Counted from the first letter of the stretch, positions 44,682 through 53,662 are shown. The stretch: DNA of 64,000 nt from JAUILA01 sp964563925 (GCA_964563925.1 CAZLZD010000010.1:1-64000), one strand, 5' to 3'. Notes: generated by a model from the letters alone, not told the origin. Numbers and translations are program-made.

Positions 44682-45177
44682 GTTACTTGAATACCGGCTT
44701 GGCAAACTGATTCGCAAAACGCGTGACCAGGATACTGTAGGGTATGCGGATGCGAAGTACGTGGGCGTCCTCTATACGGGGGAAGACCTGAAAAAACACG
44801 ATGCCATCAAGCAATTGGTCAAAAAGATTAAAAAGGACGGTAAAAAGGTGGAAGTGCTGTCGTTCCTGCCGGAAGGAATACAGAATTTTGAATTCCGGTA
44901 TAACTTTTTTACCGGCAAGGATATTTCCTGGCTGGGCAAATTCCGTAATCCGGATGTTACCTCCTTCGCCAACCAGCAATTTGACTATCTTTTGTACGTG
45001 GATTTTGAAAGCCTGCCTCACATGCGCTATATTCTGGCCATGAGTCAGGCAAAATGCCGGGTTGGTCATTTCGAGGAAGACAACCGTCCGGTTTGTGACC
45101 TGATGGTAGCTCCTGAGCTCACCACCTATAACAGCCTGACTGAAGAAATGTATAAATACACCAAAATTCTGACCTGA
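44668..45177 (+). CDS. DUF6913-like conserved hypothetical protein
   Basis: 169 residues from ATG at 44668 (MLGSKLLEYRLGKLIRKTRD); another ATG at 44656 is possible. It overlaps the end of ligA by 14 bases and its stop abuts the ATG of dapA, so it is plainly part of the operon. A beta-alpha pattern is visible (VGVLYTGEDL, KVEVLSFLPEG, DYLLYVDFES, CRVGHFEEDNRPVCDLM). No catalytic motif is recognised. Placement between ligA and dapA is a pattern I associate with Cytophagales-type genomes. Function unknown. Confidence 0.85.
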   Translation: MLGSKLLEYRLGKLIRKTRDQDTVGYADAKYVGVLYTGEDLKKHDAIKQLVKKIKKDGKKVEVLSFLPEGIQNFEFRYNFFTGKDISWLGKFRNPDVTSFANQQFDYLLYVDFESLPHMRYILAMSQAKCRVGHFEEDNRPVCDLMVAPELTTYNSLTEEMYKYTKILT

Positions 45178-46056
45178 ATGTCCGAAGCACTCCAAGGCAC
45201 CGGGGTGGCAATGGTCACCCCCTTCACTCCCGACGAACAAATTGACTGGGCTGCCCTGAAACGGCTTATTGACCATGTCAGCAATCATGGCGCGGATTAC
45301 CTGGTTGTGATGGGTACAACCGGTGAATCGGCAACGATCGATATTAATGATCGTCGGAAAATCCTTGCCTTTGTACTGGAGAATAATACGCAGGGCCTGC
45401 CCGTGGTGTATGGCCACGGGGGCAATAATACCCGTGCCCTTATTGAAGAGCTCGATACAGTGGATCTCGCGGGTGTAACCGCGTTGCTTTCGGTAAGCCC
45501 CTACTACAATAAACCATCCCAGGAAGGTATTTATCAGCATTATTCCGCCCTGGCAGATGCCTCTCCCGTTCCGTTGATCCTGTACAATGTACCGGGTCGT
45601 ACCGGCTCGAACATATCGGCTGAGACCACCATACGATTATCATCACATCCCAATATAACCGGGATTAAGGAGGCATCCGGAAGTATGGACCAGGCCCTTA
45701 TGATACGCCAGCACAGTGCCCCCGGGTTTTTACTGATTTCCGGCGATGATATGCAAACCCTTCCTTTTTACTCGATGGGTGGGGCGGGTGTTATTTCCGT
45801 CCTTGCGAATGCCCTTCCAGAAGTTTTTCAAACCATTCGAAGCGGCTTCCATGAGGGCAATATGAATGAAGCGCAGGAGGCTGCGTCCTCCCTCTCTGAA
45901 ATTAATCCCCTCATGTATGAGGAGGCAAATCCGGTAGGTTTAAAAGCGCTGCTTGCCCTGATGGGAATTTGCGGGGAGACCGTCAGATTACCTCTTGTGG
46001 AGGCGTCGCCGAACCTTAAAGCGCGGATTAAGGCTGCCTATCAGCAGTTTAAGTAG
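45178..46056 (+). CDS. dapA: 4-hydroxy-tetrahydrodipicolinate synthase
   Basis: 292 residues. DapA condenses pyruvate and aspartate semialdehyde on the way to lysine and diaminopimelate. The Schiff-base Lys164 lies in ITGIKEASG; the catalytic Tyr lies in LILYNVPGRTG, and MGTTGESATI gives the Thr-Thr of the triad region. The TIM-barrel length is normal. The ATG directly follows the stop of the preceding gene (TGAATG), so the end of the operon is translationally tight. Confidence 0.96.
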   Translation: MSEALQGTGVAMVTPFTPDEQIDWAALKRLIDHVSNHGADYLVVMGTTGESATIDINDRRKILAFVLENNTQGLPVVYGHGGNNTRALIEELDTVDLAGVTALLSVSPYYNKPSQEGIYQHYSALADASPVPLILYNVPGRTGSNISAETTIRLSSHPNITGIKEASGSMDQALMIRQHSAPGFLLISGDDMQTLPFYSMGGAGVISVLANALPEVFQTIRSGFHEGNMNEAQEAASSLSEINPLMYEEANPVGLKALLALMGICGETVRLPLVEASPNLKARIKAAYQQFK

Positions 46057-46116
46057 ATAAACGGCGGGTTACTTATTCGGCCAAACCGGGATACATTTAT
46101 ATTAAATGTGCGAGAT

Positions 46117-46530
46117 ATGCTTTCAATTTTTTCACAAAACCCTACGGAGAAGAACCGCAGTCATCTGAAAAACCTGATTTCAATGGCTATGGCGGATGGT
46201 TCCATGGATGAGCGGGAATGGAACCTTTTGAACGAAATTGCCCGTAAACTTCGACTCACCGAAGAAGATATAAATCTGATTCAGCGCAACCCGGACCTTA
46301 TCGAGAATATTGTGCCCCGACGCCATAAGGAAAAAGTACAACAAATGTACGACCTTGTTTGCCTGATGATTGCAGATTTTGACATCGACGACGGAGAGCT
46401 GAGGTTCTGCCATAAAATGGCGGAAAAGCTCAAGCTTGATCCATTGGTCGTGGACGACCTGATAGACCAGGTTCGTTTTTACATAGATCAGAGACAGGAT
46501 CCTGACAAGATACTTGACGACATTCTGTAA
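46117..46530 (+). CDS. TerB-like / DjlA N-terminal-like helical protein
   Basis: 137 residues from ATG at 46117; a GTG at 46108 would add three residues. The helical pattern with AMADGSMDEREWNLLNEIARKL and, later, MIADFDIDDGELRFCHKMAEKL gives two acidic, metal-binding-like loops typical of TerB-fold proteins. The role is unknown in most species. It has no signal peptide. It lies 60 bases after dapA and is followed by a strong terminator. Confidence 0.8.
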   Translation: MLSIFSQNPTEKNRSHLKNLISMAMADGSMDEREWNLLNEIARKLRLTEEDINLIQRNPDLIENIVPRRHKEKVQQMYDLVCLMIADFDIDDGELRFCHKMAEKLKLDPLVVDDLIDQVRFYIDQRQDPDKILDDIL

Positions 46531-46536
46531 ACAATA

Positions 46537-46564
46537 ACCGCTTTCGACTGAAGGCGGTTTTTTT
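46537..46564 (+). terminator. Intrinsic terminator after the TerB-like gene
   Basis: ACCGCTTTC (46537-46545) pairs with GAAGGCGGT (46550-46558) with one T-G wobble and a 4-base loop, followed by a T-run to 46564. It ends the plus-strand unit before the convergent SOD gene. Confidence 0.85.
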
Positions 46565-46582
46565 ATTTACACAATGACACGC

Positions 46583-46612
46583 AAAAAAAAAGACTGACCC
46601 CCGGCCAGTCTT
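46583..46612 (-). terminator. Intrinsic terminator of the Cu/Zn SOD gene
   Basis: AAGACTG (46590-46596) pairs with CAGTCTT (46606-46612). On the minus strand the stem is followed by the T-run complementary to the A-run at 46583-46591. It lies 22 bases beyond the SOD stop. Confidence 0.8.
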
Positions 46613-46634
46613 CCGTTATTGTATATTCCGGTAG

Positions 46635-47234
46635 TTACATTTGCGTTTGCTCGATCACTCCACAGGAAACCCGGGCACCGGCAGCACCACTTGGTTGCGA
46701 GGTGAAGTCATCAGCACCTGCGTGAATAATAACCGCTTTTCCGACAATATTGGACATATCATCCCCGCCAATGGTCCAGCCACTGACCTCGATCGTATTG
46801 GTCACGGTACTGTCTGATCCAACCTCGAGGTTCATTATGTCTCCCTTGTGGAATTCATCCGATTCTCCCCTTTTTCCGTGGGCCACATTCATTGGATTCC
46901 AGTGCCCTCCGGCCGAAGTCGCATCGGCGGCACTGCAGTCCCCTGTCTGGTGAATATGAATGGCATGCTGTCCCGGAGCTAGTCCGGACAAGTCCATCTC
47001 AACTGAAACTGTAGAATCACCAGTCTGGGTGAACGTTACAGATCCGGAAACATTACTGCCACTGGCAGGAGACATTGAAGCCATGGCCGAAGCCATTTGC
47101 TCCTCTTCCTGTATATCCGTATCCGCTACCATATCAGCTTCTTCATCCATGGAATTGTCATTATCTTCTGTACTGGTAGCGCAACTAAACAGAAATGCGC
47201 TGCAGATAAAAGTAATCCAAGTTAAACGTTTCAT
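46635..47234 (-). CDS. Cu/Zn superoxide dismutase family lipoprotein
   Basis: 199 residues. The lipoprotein signal MKRLTWITFICSAFLFSC is followed by an acidic linker (about 20-50), then the SOD beta-barrel. Metal ligands are visible: HIHQTGDCSA (two Cu His), GGHWNP (bridging-type His), the His of EFHKGD, Asp positions around DDMS, and VIIHAGADD (Cu His). The structural disulfide pair is Cys of GDCSA and Cys of RVSCGVI. It would remove superoxide at the envelope. It has its own terminator and lies 73 bases downstream of the GNAT gene on the same strand. Confidence 0.93.
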   Translation of the reverse strand: MKRLTWITFICSAFLFSCATSTEDNDNSMDEEADMVADTDIQEEEQMASAMASMSPASGSNVSGSVTFTQTGDSTVSVEMDLSGLAPGQHAIHIHQTGDCSAADATSAGGHWNPMNVAHGKRGESDEFHKGDIMNLEVGSDSTVTNTIEVSGWTIGGDDMSNIVGKAVIIHAGADDFTSQPSGAAGARVSCGVIEQTQM

Positions 47235-47307
47235 AGTATTTCTGGTTTTTAGGTTTGGTATTCGTGAATTTACATGATTTTCAATGGAATCGCATACTTC
47301 CGGGCGA

Positions 47308-47577
47308 TCAGTCTTTCTTCAGATGCTCTTCCATGTAGGAGCGTACAAACGGACAGGTAGCGCCGATTTTAAGATCCCTTTCCCTGGCATACGATATTGC
47401 ATTGTCCACCAGGGCACTCCCGATTCCTTTCTCCCGGTAATTTTCAGGCACATAGGTGCGTTCAAGATTAATCTCGTTACGATTTGGTTTGGAATAATCA
47501 AGCCGGGCGATACCTAACGGTGTCCGGGTAAAAAAAAGATTATGAATAATGTCGTGTTGTATGTGTATATTTTCCAT
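47308..47577 (-). CDS. Small GNAT-fold N-acetyltransferase (YjdJ-like)
   Basis: 89 residues, the length of the minimal single-domain GNAT group. The acetyl-CoA loop is YREKGIGSALVDNAISYARE, preceded by the strand INLERTYVPE. The C-terminus GATCPFVRSYMEEH is characteristic of the YjdJ-like group. The substrate is unknown. It lies upstream of the SOD gene on the same strand. Confidence 0.88.
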   Translation of the reverse strand: MENIHIQHDIIHNLFFTRTPLGIARLDYSKPNRNEINLERTYVPENYREKGIGSALVDNAISYARERDLKIGATCPFVRSYMEEHLKKD

Positions 47578-47604
47578 TGATCCTCTCCCGTTTTTTCACT
47601 CTTA

Positions 47605-47844
47605 TTAAAATTCAACTTTCGTACCGAAACCAACCGTGTCTGAGGCAATGTAATACAGGCTTGTCGGTTCGGGCGTGTAGAATATATTCACACTTTTGTA
47701 GATTCCTCCCGACCGCCCCTTGCCCTGGCATTTTCCTTTCATTCGGAAAGCACCTGGAAAAACCCCTGGCGGAACTGCAGACAATGAATTCGCATTGCCT
47801 GCCTCTGGCACTATTTTTCCATACAGATAGGCATGATTGACCAA
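47605..47844 (-). pseudogene. Possible 3' remnant of an outer-membrane beta-barrel gene
   Basis: The minus-strand frame ends in YYIASDTVGFGTKVEF and stop. A terminal aromatic residue after alternating polar/hydrophobic residues is typical of outer-membrane barrel C-termini. The preceding 50 residues lack that character and no signal peptide or start is convincing. It overlaps the start of mgtC by 12 bases. It could be a decayed gene end or chance. Confidence 0.22.
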
Positions 47845-48282
47845 CTATGGATTCTGCTTGATGTGTCCATTGCCTCGGCATTATCAGCTTTTGTGGGCCT
47901 GGAACGGGAACGAAAGAACCGGCCTGCGGGTATGCGGACCAATATGATAGTGGGCGGAGCAAGCTGCCTGCTTGTTTCCCTCACCTCACCACTGATGGAT
48001 TTTGTTATCTCGCATGAAACTCAGAAGATTGTGAATACAGATCCGATCCGGATCATCCAGGCGCTGGTGGTGGGAATTGGTTTTATCGGAGGGGGTACCA
48101 TTCTCAAGCTAACGTCCAAGGAAAAGGTGAAGGGACTGACCACGGCTGCCACGTTGCTGTACACGACCGGACTGGGAATCTCCATCGCACTGGGTCAATA
48201 TGTCATCGCCATTGGCGTGACCCTGCTCATACTGATAGTTAATTTTTTTGTTGACAAACTTATCAGCCAGTGGCTTGACTGA
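47833..48282 (+). CDS. MgtC/SapB family membrane protein
   Basis: 149 residues with about five membrane spans. The family signature appears as SAFVGLERERKNRPAGMRTNMIVG, seen here as the GLERE and GMRTN motifs, then GIGFIGGGTI and GLTTAATLLYTTGLGI. MgtC-like proteins are linked to magnesium homeostasis and acid or host adaptation; the biochemical role is debated. The C-terminal ACT-like domain of true MgtC is absent, as in SapB-type proteins. The stop directly abuts the convergent kinase gene. Confidence 0.92.
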   Translation: MIDQLWILLDVSIASALSAFVGLERERKNRPAGMRTNMIVGGASCLLVSLTSPLMDFVISHETQKIVNTDPIRIIQALVVGIGFIGGGTILKLTSKEKVKGLTTAATLLYTTGLGISIALGQYVIAIGVTLLILIVNFFVDKLISQWLD

Positions 48283-49167
48283 TTACTCCGAAGACAAAAG
48301 GGATCGAATCTCCTTTGAATATTCAGGAACAGCACCCCTGGAGCCTGCGACAAATCCACCCAGTGCATTGGCCTTGGCAGCTGCATTCACAGGATCGCCT
48401 GTTTTGAGATAAAAGTGCATGAAGGCCGCGCTGAATGAATCTCCGGCCCCGACCGTATCCTTTACCTCTACATTCACCCCTTCCACCTCATGGTAGGCAT
48501 CATTCTCATAAATACTGCAACCGTCCCCGCCTCGCGTGACGATAATTACCTTCAGGGCAAAATCAGCCGAAACCGCTGCACAAAACTCCTCCAGGGTCAT
48601 CTGACGCTGATACAATAATTCGGACAGCACCTCTGCTTCCTCGTCATTGAGCTTGAATATAGTTGCCTTTTGCAGGCTCACATGAATAATTTCAGGTGTA
48701 TAAAATGACTGACGCAGATTTACATCGAAGAATACTTCGGGAAAGTCAATGTCTTCAATCAGTTGCCACAGCGTGGACCTTGACACATCATTCCTTTGGG
48801 CCAGGGTTCCGAAATACAGGAAATCAAACTCGGCAATGGTGTAATGAATAATAAACTCCTCCAGGTCAATGAAATCATAGGCGGCATTTTCGTGTATGGT
48901 GTAGGAAGGGGCACCATCCTTCAAGGAAACATCAACCGTCCCGGTCGGGTGCTCAGGATCCGTTTGTATGAATTTTGTCTCAATGCCCCACTCTTTCATA
49001 CGCTCTTTGGCTTTATTACCCAGGTCATCATCTCCAACCCGGGAGAGCATAAAAGACCGGGCCCCAAGCCGCGCGCTGTGAGCCGCAAAATTCATCGGCG
49101 CTCCTCCCGGATAAGCCTCGCCCTCTATGATGTCAAACAAAACTTCTCCGAAACAGAGTATATCCAT
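48283..49167 (-). CDS. PfkB-family carbohydrate kinase (fructokinase-like)
   Basis: 294 residues. The N-terminal GEVLFDIIEGEAYPGGAPMN segment (PfkB signature 1 region, GGAPMNFA) binds the sugar. DTVGAGDSFSAAF is signature 2 with the catalytic Asp and the anion hole. FDVNLRQSFY contains the conserved Asp-x-Asn. GGAP rather than GG-N fits the fructokinase subgroup, but ribose or other sugars are possible. No sugar transporter is adjacent. Confidence 0.9.
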   Translation of the reverse strand: MDILCFGEVLFDIIEGEAYPGGAPMNFAAHSARLGARSFMLSRVGDDDLGNKAKERMKEWGIETKFIQTDPEHPTGTVDVSLKDGAPSYTIHENAAYDFIDLEEFIIHYTIAEFDFLYFGTLAQRNDVSRSTLWQLIEDIDFPEVFFDVNLRQSFYTPEIIHVSLQKATIFKLNDEEAEVLSELLYQRQMTLEEFCAAVSADFALKVIIVTRGGDGCSIYENDAYHEVEGVNVEVKDTVGAGDSFSAAFMHFYLKTGDPVNAAAKANALGGFVAGSRGAVPEYSKEIRSLLSSE

Positions 49168-49445
49168 CTTACTTTGATACTGGTGTTCGAGAAAGTTAAC
49201 AAGGAAATGATTGGAAGAAAAGAAATTGGAATGGATATCCCTTAAAATAACAAAAGCTGGTTATACCAGCCTGGCAGAAATCTGCTTTTCGCGACCCGCT
49301 GCTTTGGGTTTGGCCCGGACCGCTTTTCTTGGCAGGACAGTTCGTCCTGTTTTCTAATGCAATTAACGAATAATTGCAGGATTAGTTCCCTTTCCTGAAT
49401 TAATAAACTGTTACGTTCTTGTAAATAACCCCGTCACAAGGTTGC
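49168..49445. other. Intergenic region with a small hairpin
   Basis: 278 bases upstream of both the PfkB kinase and the glycosyltransferase. CAGGAC (49333-49338) pairs with GTCCTG (49344-49349), followed by TTTT, a terminator-like shape on the plus strand with no coding gene ending there. GCTGG/CCAGC at about 49256-49270 is another short hairpin. A small RNA is conceivable but unsupported. Confidence 0.3.
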
Positions 49446-50510
49446 GTGTTTGGGAAGAATCAGTCAGCTTTGATTGGAAGAATAAACCTGACCAACAGAC
49501 GACCTGCCATCTTAGTTTCCATCATCATGGCTGCGAGAAATACCGCAGCGTATCTGCCCGAATGCCTGGATTCAATCCTGGCTCAAACCTACACTGACTG
49601 GGAGCTGATCGCTGTAAACGATCGCTCAACCGACCAGACGCGTGCAATACTGGATACATATGCCGCCCGGGACCAGCGCATCCGCGTAGTTGACAGCCCG
49701 GGAAAGCGTCTTATCCCGGCCCTGCAGGAAGGAATGCGGCATGCAGCCGGGCCCCTGATCAACCGGATGGATTCAGATGACCGGATGCCGCACGATAAGC
49801 TTGAACTGCTTGTTTCCGCCTGGCAGCAGTATGGCAAGGGTCATGTGATAGCAGGCGGGACGCGCCACTTTGTGGATGAAGGCGAAGTCGGGGAAGGTTT
49901 CCGCCGATACGAGGAGTGGCTCAATGAAGTGGCCAGAACGGGAACCCACCGTGAACAAATCTACCGGGAATGTGTGATCCCCTCCCACTCCTGGATCATA
50001 CACAGGGAAGACCTCCTTAAGGCAGGTGCCTTTGACCCACTGGTATACCCTGAGGATTATGACCTGTGTTTCCGGTTTTATGAGCAGGGATTCAGCATTA
50101 TCGGCATTGATCATGTGCTGCATCACTGGCGGGATCGCTCAAATCGTATTTCCAGGACCTGGGAAGAGTATCGCGACAACCGTTATTTTGATCTGAAGGT
50201 CAGGTATTTCTACAAGCTCGACCGCGATCCCGCAAGGCCGCTTGTGGTTTGGGGGGCAGGACGTAACGGAAAGGATCTGATGAAATTGATCAGGCCCAGG
50301 GAAAACAATGTCACCTGGGCCTGTGATAATGACCGGAAAATCGGAAAGGACATTTACGGGATCAGGCTTCATTCACAGGATATCATTCCCCGGATGAATA
50401 ATCCCCAGATTGTAATCGCCGTCTCCTCTGATGCCGACCGCACCGACGTACAATCACGCCTTGATGCATGGGGCAAGAAACCGGTCCGTGATTACTGGTT
50501 CTTCCTTTGA
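49446..50510 (+). CDS. Glycosyltransferase family 2 with a C-terminal nucleotide-binding-like domain
   Basis: 354 residues if it starts at GTG 49446; TTG at 49470 is an alternative. No in-frame ATG precedes the first catalytic strand, VSIIMAARNTAAYLPECLDSILAQ, so the start is non-ATG. GT2 motifs: AVNDRSTDQT (first Asp), RMDSDD (DxD metal site) and PEDYDLCFRFYEQG (ED motif). After about residue 250, PLVVWGAGRNGKDLMKLI and WACDNDRKIG look like a Rossmann nucleotide-binding unit, seen fused to some glycosyl- or methyltransferases. It is cytoplasmic with no membrane segment. The stop abuts the convergent isomerase gene. Confidence 0.87.
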   Translation: MFGKNQSALIGRINLTNRRPAILVSIIMAARNTAAYLPECLDSILAQTYTDWELIAVNDRSTDQTRAILDTYAARDQRIRVVDSPGKRLIPALQEGMRHAAGPLINRMDSDDRMPHDKLELLVSAWQQYGKGHVIAGGTRHFVDEGEVGEGFRRYEEWLNEVARTGTHREQIYRECVIPSHSWIIHREDLLKAGAFDPLVYPEDYDLCFRFYEQGFSIIGIDHVLHHWRDRSNRISRTWEEYRDNRYFDLKVRYFYKLDRDPARPLVVWGAGRNGKDLMKLIRPRENNVTWACDNDRKIGKDIYGIRLHSQDIIPRMNNPQIVIAVSSDADRTDVQSRLDAWGKKPVRDYWFFL

Positions 50511-51548
50511 TCAGCCCTGGTACCTTTCCAGTAATTGCTTGGTCGCTTTAATGCCTTCAACCTCGCTTAGCTGGCTGCCTTCATACTCGATGCCCACGTG
50601 CCCTGAAAAACCGGCATCCTTAACAATAGCCATCATTTTGCCGTAATCGGTATGTACCTCGTTACCCTCCTCGTCAAACTCATGTGACTTGGCGCTTACC
50701 CCCTGGGCAAACGGAATCAGTTCCCTCACACCTTTGTAGCGATCATACATTTTCTCGCAACCATCAGGAGAATTTTCGATACAGAAATTACCGAAATCCG
50801 GTAATGTACCGCAATACGGACTATTCACCTCCTTGATTACGCCACTCAGCCACTGTCCGTCCGACGAATACCCGCCATGATTTTCAACGATCACGTGGAT
50901 GTCCTCTTTGGCTCCATATTCAGCCAGGCGTCCCAGTCCGTCTACAGCCGCATTCCAGACCTCTTCCGCCGTTCCGTTACCGCCGGCATTTACGCGAATG
51001 GAGTGACAACCCAGGAATTTAGCTGCATTTACCCATTTATAATGGTTTTCCACGGCCTGGATCCTTGCCGCTTCGTCAAGGTTACCAAGCTGACCTTCCG
51101 CATCGCACATAATGATCAATCCTTTTACTCCATTATCCGCACACCGCTGTTTCAGGTCGCCCAGGTATTCCATGTTCTCGGCTTTGTCCATGTAGAAGGT
51201 ATTCACAAACTCCACCGCATCAATACCAAATTCATTTTTGGCGAAGGCAGGGAAATCGATCGGATCAAGGGTCCCGTTCAGCACTGAGGAGGCATCCTCT
51301 TTCAGGGCCCTTCCGAATTCTTCCCATCCCATATTTATCTCGCCGAAGATCATATTATGCAGTGACCACTGGGCCAGGGATATTTGAAACCATGGCGCGG
51401 ATGCCTGTTGCGCACCTGCTTCTTCCATGCTGCTTTCTTCGGCTGGTTTATTTTGTCCGCAGGAAATCAGAAAACCCGAGCCAAGGGTACCAAGTGCAAT
51501 AGAACTCAGGCCTGCTCTTTTGATAATTTCTCTTCGTTTTTTATCCAT
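50511..51548 (-). CDS. Sugar phosphate isomerase/epimerase-like lipoprotein (TIM barrel)
   Basis: 345 residues. The N-terminus KKRREIIKRAGLSSIALG resembles a Tat signal, ending in a lipobox-like GFLISC. The TIM-barrel family is shown by FQISLAQWSLHNM, GIDAVEFVNTFYMD, HVIVENHGGYSSDG (metal-binding Glu/His) and HVGIEYEGS (second Glu). These enzymes isomerise or epimerise sugars, often with unknown physiological substrates, and Bacteroidota have many. It is distinct from the isomerase at 26116. It stands alone on its strand. Confidence 0.9.
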   Translation of the reverse strand: MDKKRREIIKRAGLSSIALGTLGSGFLISCGQNKPAEESSMEEAGAQQASAPWFQISLAQWSLHNMIFGEINMGWEEFGRALKEDASSVLNGTLDPIDFPAFAKNEFGIDAVEFVNTFYMDKAENMEYLGDLKQRCADNGVKGLIIMCDAEGQLGNLDEAARIQAVENHYKWVNAAKFLGCHSIRVNAGGNGTAEEVWNAAVDGLGRLAEYGAKEDIHVIVENHGGYSSDGQWLSGVIKEVNSPYCGTLPDFGNFCIENSPDGCEKMYDRYKGVRELIPFAQGVSAKSHEFDEEGNEVHTDYGKMMAIVKDAGFSGHVGIEYEGSQLSEVEGIKATKQLLERYQG

Positions 51549-51679
51549 TTGTCAATTGTTAAGCTAAAGAATTAATTTCACCTCTAGATAAAAAAATTAC
51601 ACCGAAAATCCAGAAACGGTTCTGTGAACGGTAGCATACTAATGAGAACTACCGGTAGTCAGTACCAGCAGCCCGCCCG

Positions 51680-52402
51680 TTACCTGAAGAGATTGTATCG
51701 GAGGATGCAGTAAATGGCACGAAAACCATCTTTCCAGTTGATCTTTTTACCCTCGGCATAGGTACGGCCGTAATAGGAAATGCCCACCTCATAAATTCGT
51801 ATGCCCGGTAAGCGGGCGATCTTTGCCGTCACCTCCGGCTCAAAACCAAACCTCTTCTCCCTGAGTTTAATTTTCCTTACGATCTCGCTCCGGAAAAGCT
51901 TATAACAGGTTTCCATATCGGTCAGGTTAAGGTTGGTCAGGGCGTTGCTCAGGGAGGTAAGGAATTTATTGCCTACTGAATGCCAGAAAAAGAGGATGCG
52001 ATGCGGTTTTCCGCCCATAAACCGGGAGCCGTAGACCACATCCGCGACCCCATCCAGCACCGGCCTGAGGAGTTCATTAATTTCCCGCGGATCATACTCC
52101 AGGTCGGCATCCTGCACAATGAGAAAATCACCGCTGGCGCCGGCAATCCCGGTGTGAAGAGCCGCGCCCTTGCCCATATTCTTTTCATGCCGGATATACG
52201 TGAGGGGAAAATCCGGGAATTGCTTCTGATAGGCCTGAATCCGCTCTTCGGTATTATCGGTGGAACAATCATTGATCACAACCACCTCTTTGCCTACCTC
52301 TTCAATCAGCCGGAGTTCACGCAGCTTGTCAAGAATGCGGTGGATGGTCGGACCTTCATTGTAGGCTGGCACCAGGATGGATAATCGAAGGGGTTCAGAC
52401 AT
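51680..52402 (-). CDS. GT2 glycosyltransferase (dolichyl/polyprenyl-phosphate sugar synthase-like)
   Basis: 240 residues. GT-A strands and motifs: LSILVPAYNEGPTIHRILDKL, VVINDCSTDNTEE, LIVQDADLEYDP (DxD) and VVYGSRFMGGKPHR. ETCYKLFRSEIVRKI and FGFEPEVTAKIAR are typical of DPM1-like enzymes, which move a sugar from a nucleotide donor to a polyprenyl phosphate. No membrane segments are present, as in soluble DPM1-type catalytic units. It diverges from the DegT aminotransferase gene by about 150 bases; both fit surface glycan synthesis. Confidence 0.92.
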   Translation of the reverse strand: MSEPLRLSILVPAYNEGPTIHRILDKLRELRLIEEVGKEVVVINDCSTDNTEERIQAYQKQFPDFPLTYIRHEKNMGKGAALHTGIAGASGDFLIVQDADLEYDPREINELLRPVLDGVADVVYGSRFMGGKPHRILFFWHSVGNKFLTSLSNALTNLNLTDMETCYKLFRSEIVRKIKLREKRFGFEPEVTAKIARLPGIRIYEVGISYYGRTYAEGKKINWKDGFRAIYCILRYNLFR

Positions 52403-52555
52403 ATAGTTCCCGAAAGGGCAATAACCGTATCAAGCCGGAAAGTTATTTTAATTCTCTATAAAGACAAAAAGATTGCTGACCTATGGGAATATTTCGGCCG
52501 GAATTCTGTCCTGTTGCCATTTACTTGCCATATTTGTATTCCACATTCTCCTGCC

Positions 52556-53662
52556 ATGCGCGTACCTTTTGCAGACCTTACCCGCCAATATCAAGAAATT
52601 CGTCCCGAAGTGGATGAAGCCATCCGGCAGGTATTTGAGCGGGGCTCGTTTACCAATGACGCTGCGGTACGGGATTTCGAAAAGGACTTTGCCAGGTTAC
52701 ATGCCCCTGGAGAATGTATCGCTGTGGGCAATGGAACGGCGGCCTTGCACACCGCCTTGCTGGCAGCAGGTATCGGGCCCGGAGACGAGGTGCTGCTCCC
52801 TTCCCATACCTTTATTTCCACTGCCCTGGCGGTGAGTCATGCCGGGGCCACCCCTGTTTTTGTGGATTGCGATCCTGAGTATTACCTGATTGACGCGGAG
52901 AATGCGGCACAGAAAATAACGGTGCGGACCAGGGCCATTATAGCCGTGCACCTGTACGGACAGATGGCCGCCATGGAGAAAATTCAGGACCTGGCTGATA
53001 CACATAACCTGCTGATCATTGAAGATTGTGCCCAGGCACACCTTGCCACCCGCAAGGACCGGGTCGCCGGTACCTGGGGGATTGCGGGTTGTTTCAGTTT
53101 CTATCCGGTCAAAAACCTGGGGGCCTATGGAGAAGGAGGCGCAGTGATTTCAGCATCAAAGGATCTTATTACCAGGGTCAAAATGCTCCGGACTTACGGG
53201 TCTTCGGATAAATATACCTATGAATTTCCCGGTTTTAATTACCGGATGAGCGAACTCCAGGGAGCCATTCTCCGGGTAAAACTACGGCACCTGCAAAACT
53301 GGAATTCACGCAGGGCCAAGATGGCAGATTATTATAACGAACAGCTAAAAGAGGTTAGCCAGATCGCACTCCCAAAAGTGATGGAAGGAAATAACCATGT
53401 ATATCATTTATATGTGATCAGGACCGAAAGAAGGGATGCCCTGAGAGAATACCTGACCCGGGCCGGCATCACCACGGAAATACACTACCCCCGCCCCTGT
53501 CATTTACAGCCGGTATATGCCCATTCAGACTACCGGCCGGGTGCACTCCCCGTAACAGAAATGATTACCGGGCAGATTCTTTCGCTACCGCTTAACGAAC
53601 AATTAACCCCGGCCCAGGCAGATTATGTCTGCGAAACCATCCGCTCGTTCTTTACTTCCTGA
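52556..53662 (+). CDS. DegT/DnrJ/EryC1/StrS family sugar aminotransferase
   Basis: 368 residues from ATG at 52556 (MRVPFADLTRQYQEIRPEVD), the family start; an earlier in-frame ATG adds unrelated residues. PLP-binding: GNGTAALHTAL, the HLYGQMA strand, EDCAQAH, and Lys186 in FYPVKNLGAYGEGG, which forms the Schiff base. The enzyme aminates keto-sugar nucleotides for surface polysaccharides. It is convergent with the small Pro-rich gene: the two stops are adjacent. Confidence 0.93.
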   Translation: MRVPFADLTRQYQEIRPEVDEAIRQVFERGSFTNDAAVRDFEKDFARLHAPGECIAVGNGTAALHTALLAAGIGPGDEVLLPSHTFISTALAVSHAGATPVFVDCDPEYYLIDAENAAQKITVRTRAIIAVHLYGQMAAMEKIQDLADTHNLLIIEDCAQAHLATRKDRVAGTWGIAGCFSFYPVKNLGAYGEGGAVISASKDLITRVKMLRTYGSSDKYTYEFPGFNYRMSELQGAILRVKLRHLQNWNSRRAKMADYYNEQLKEVSQIALPKVMEGNNHVYHLYVIRTERRDALREYLTRAGITTEIHYPRPCHLQPVYAHSDYRPGALPVTEMITGQILSLPLNEQLTPAQADYVCETIRSFFTS

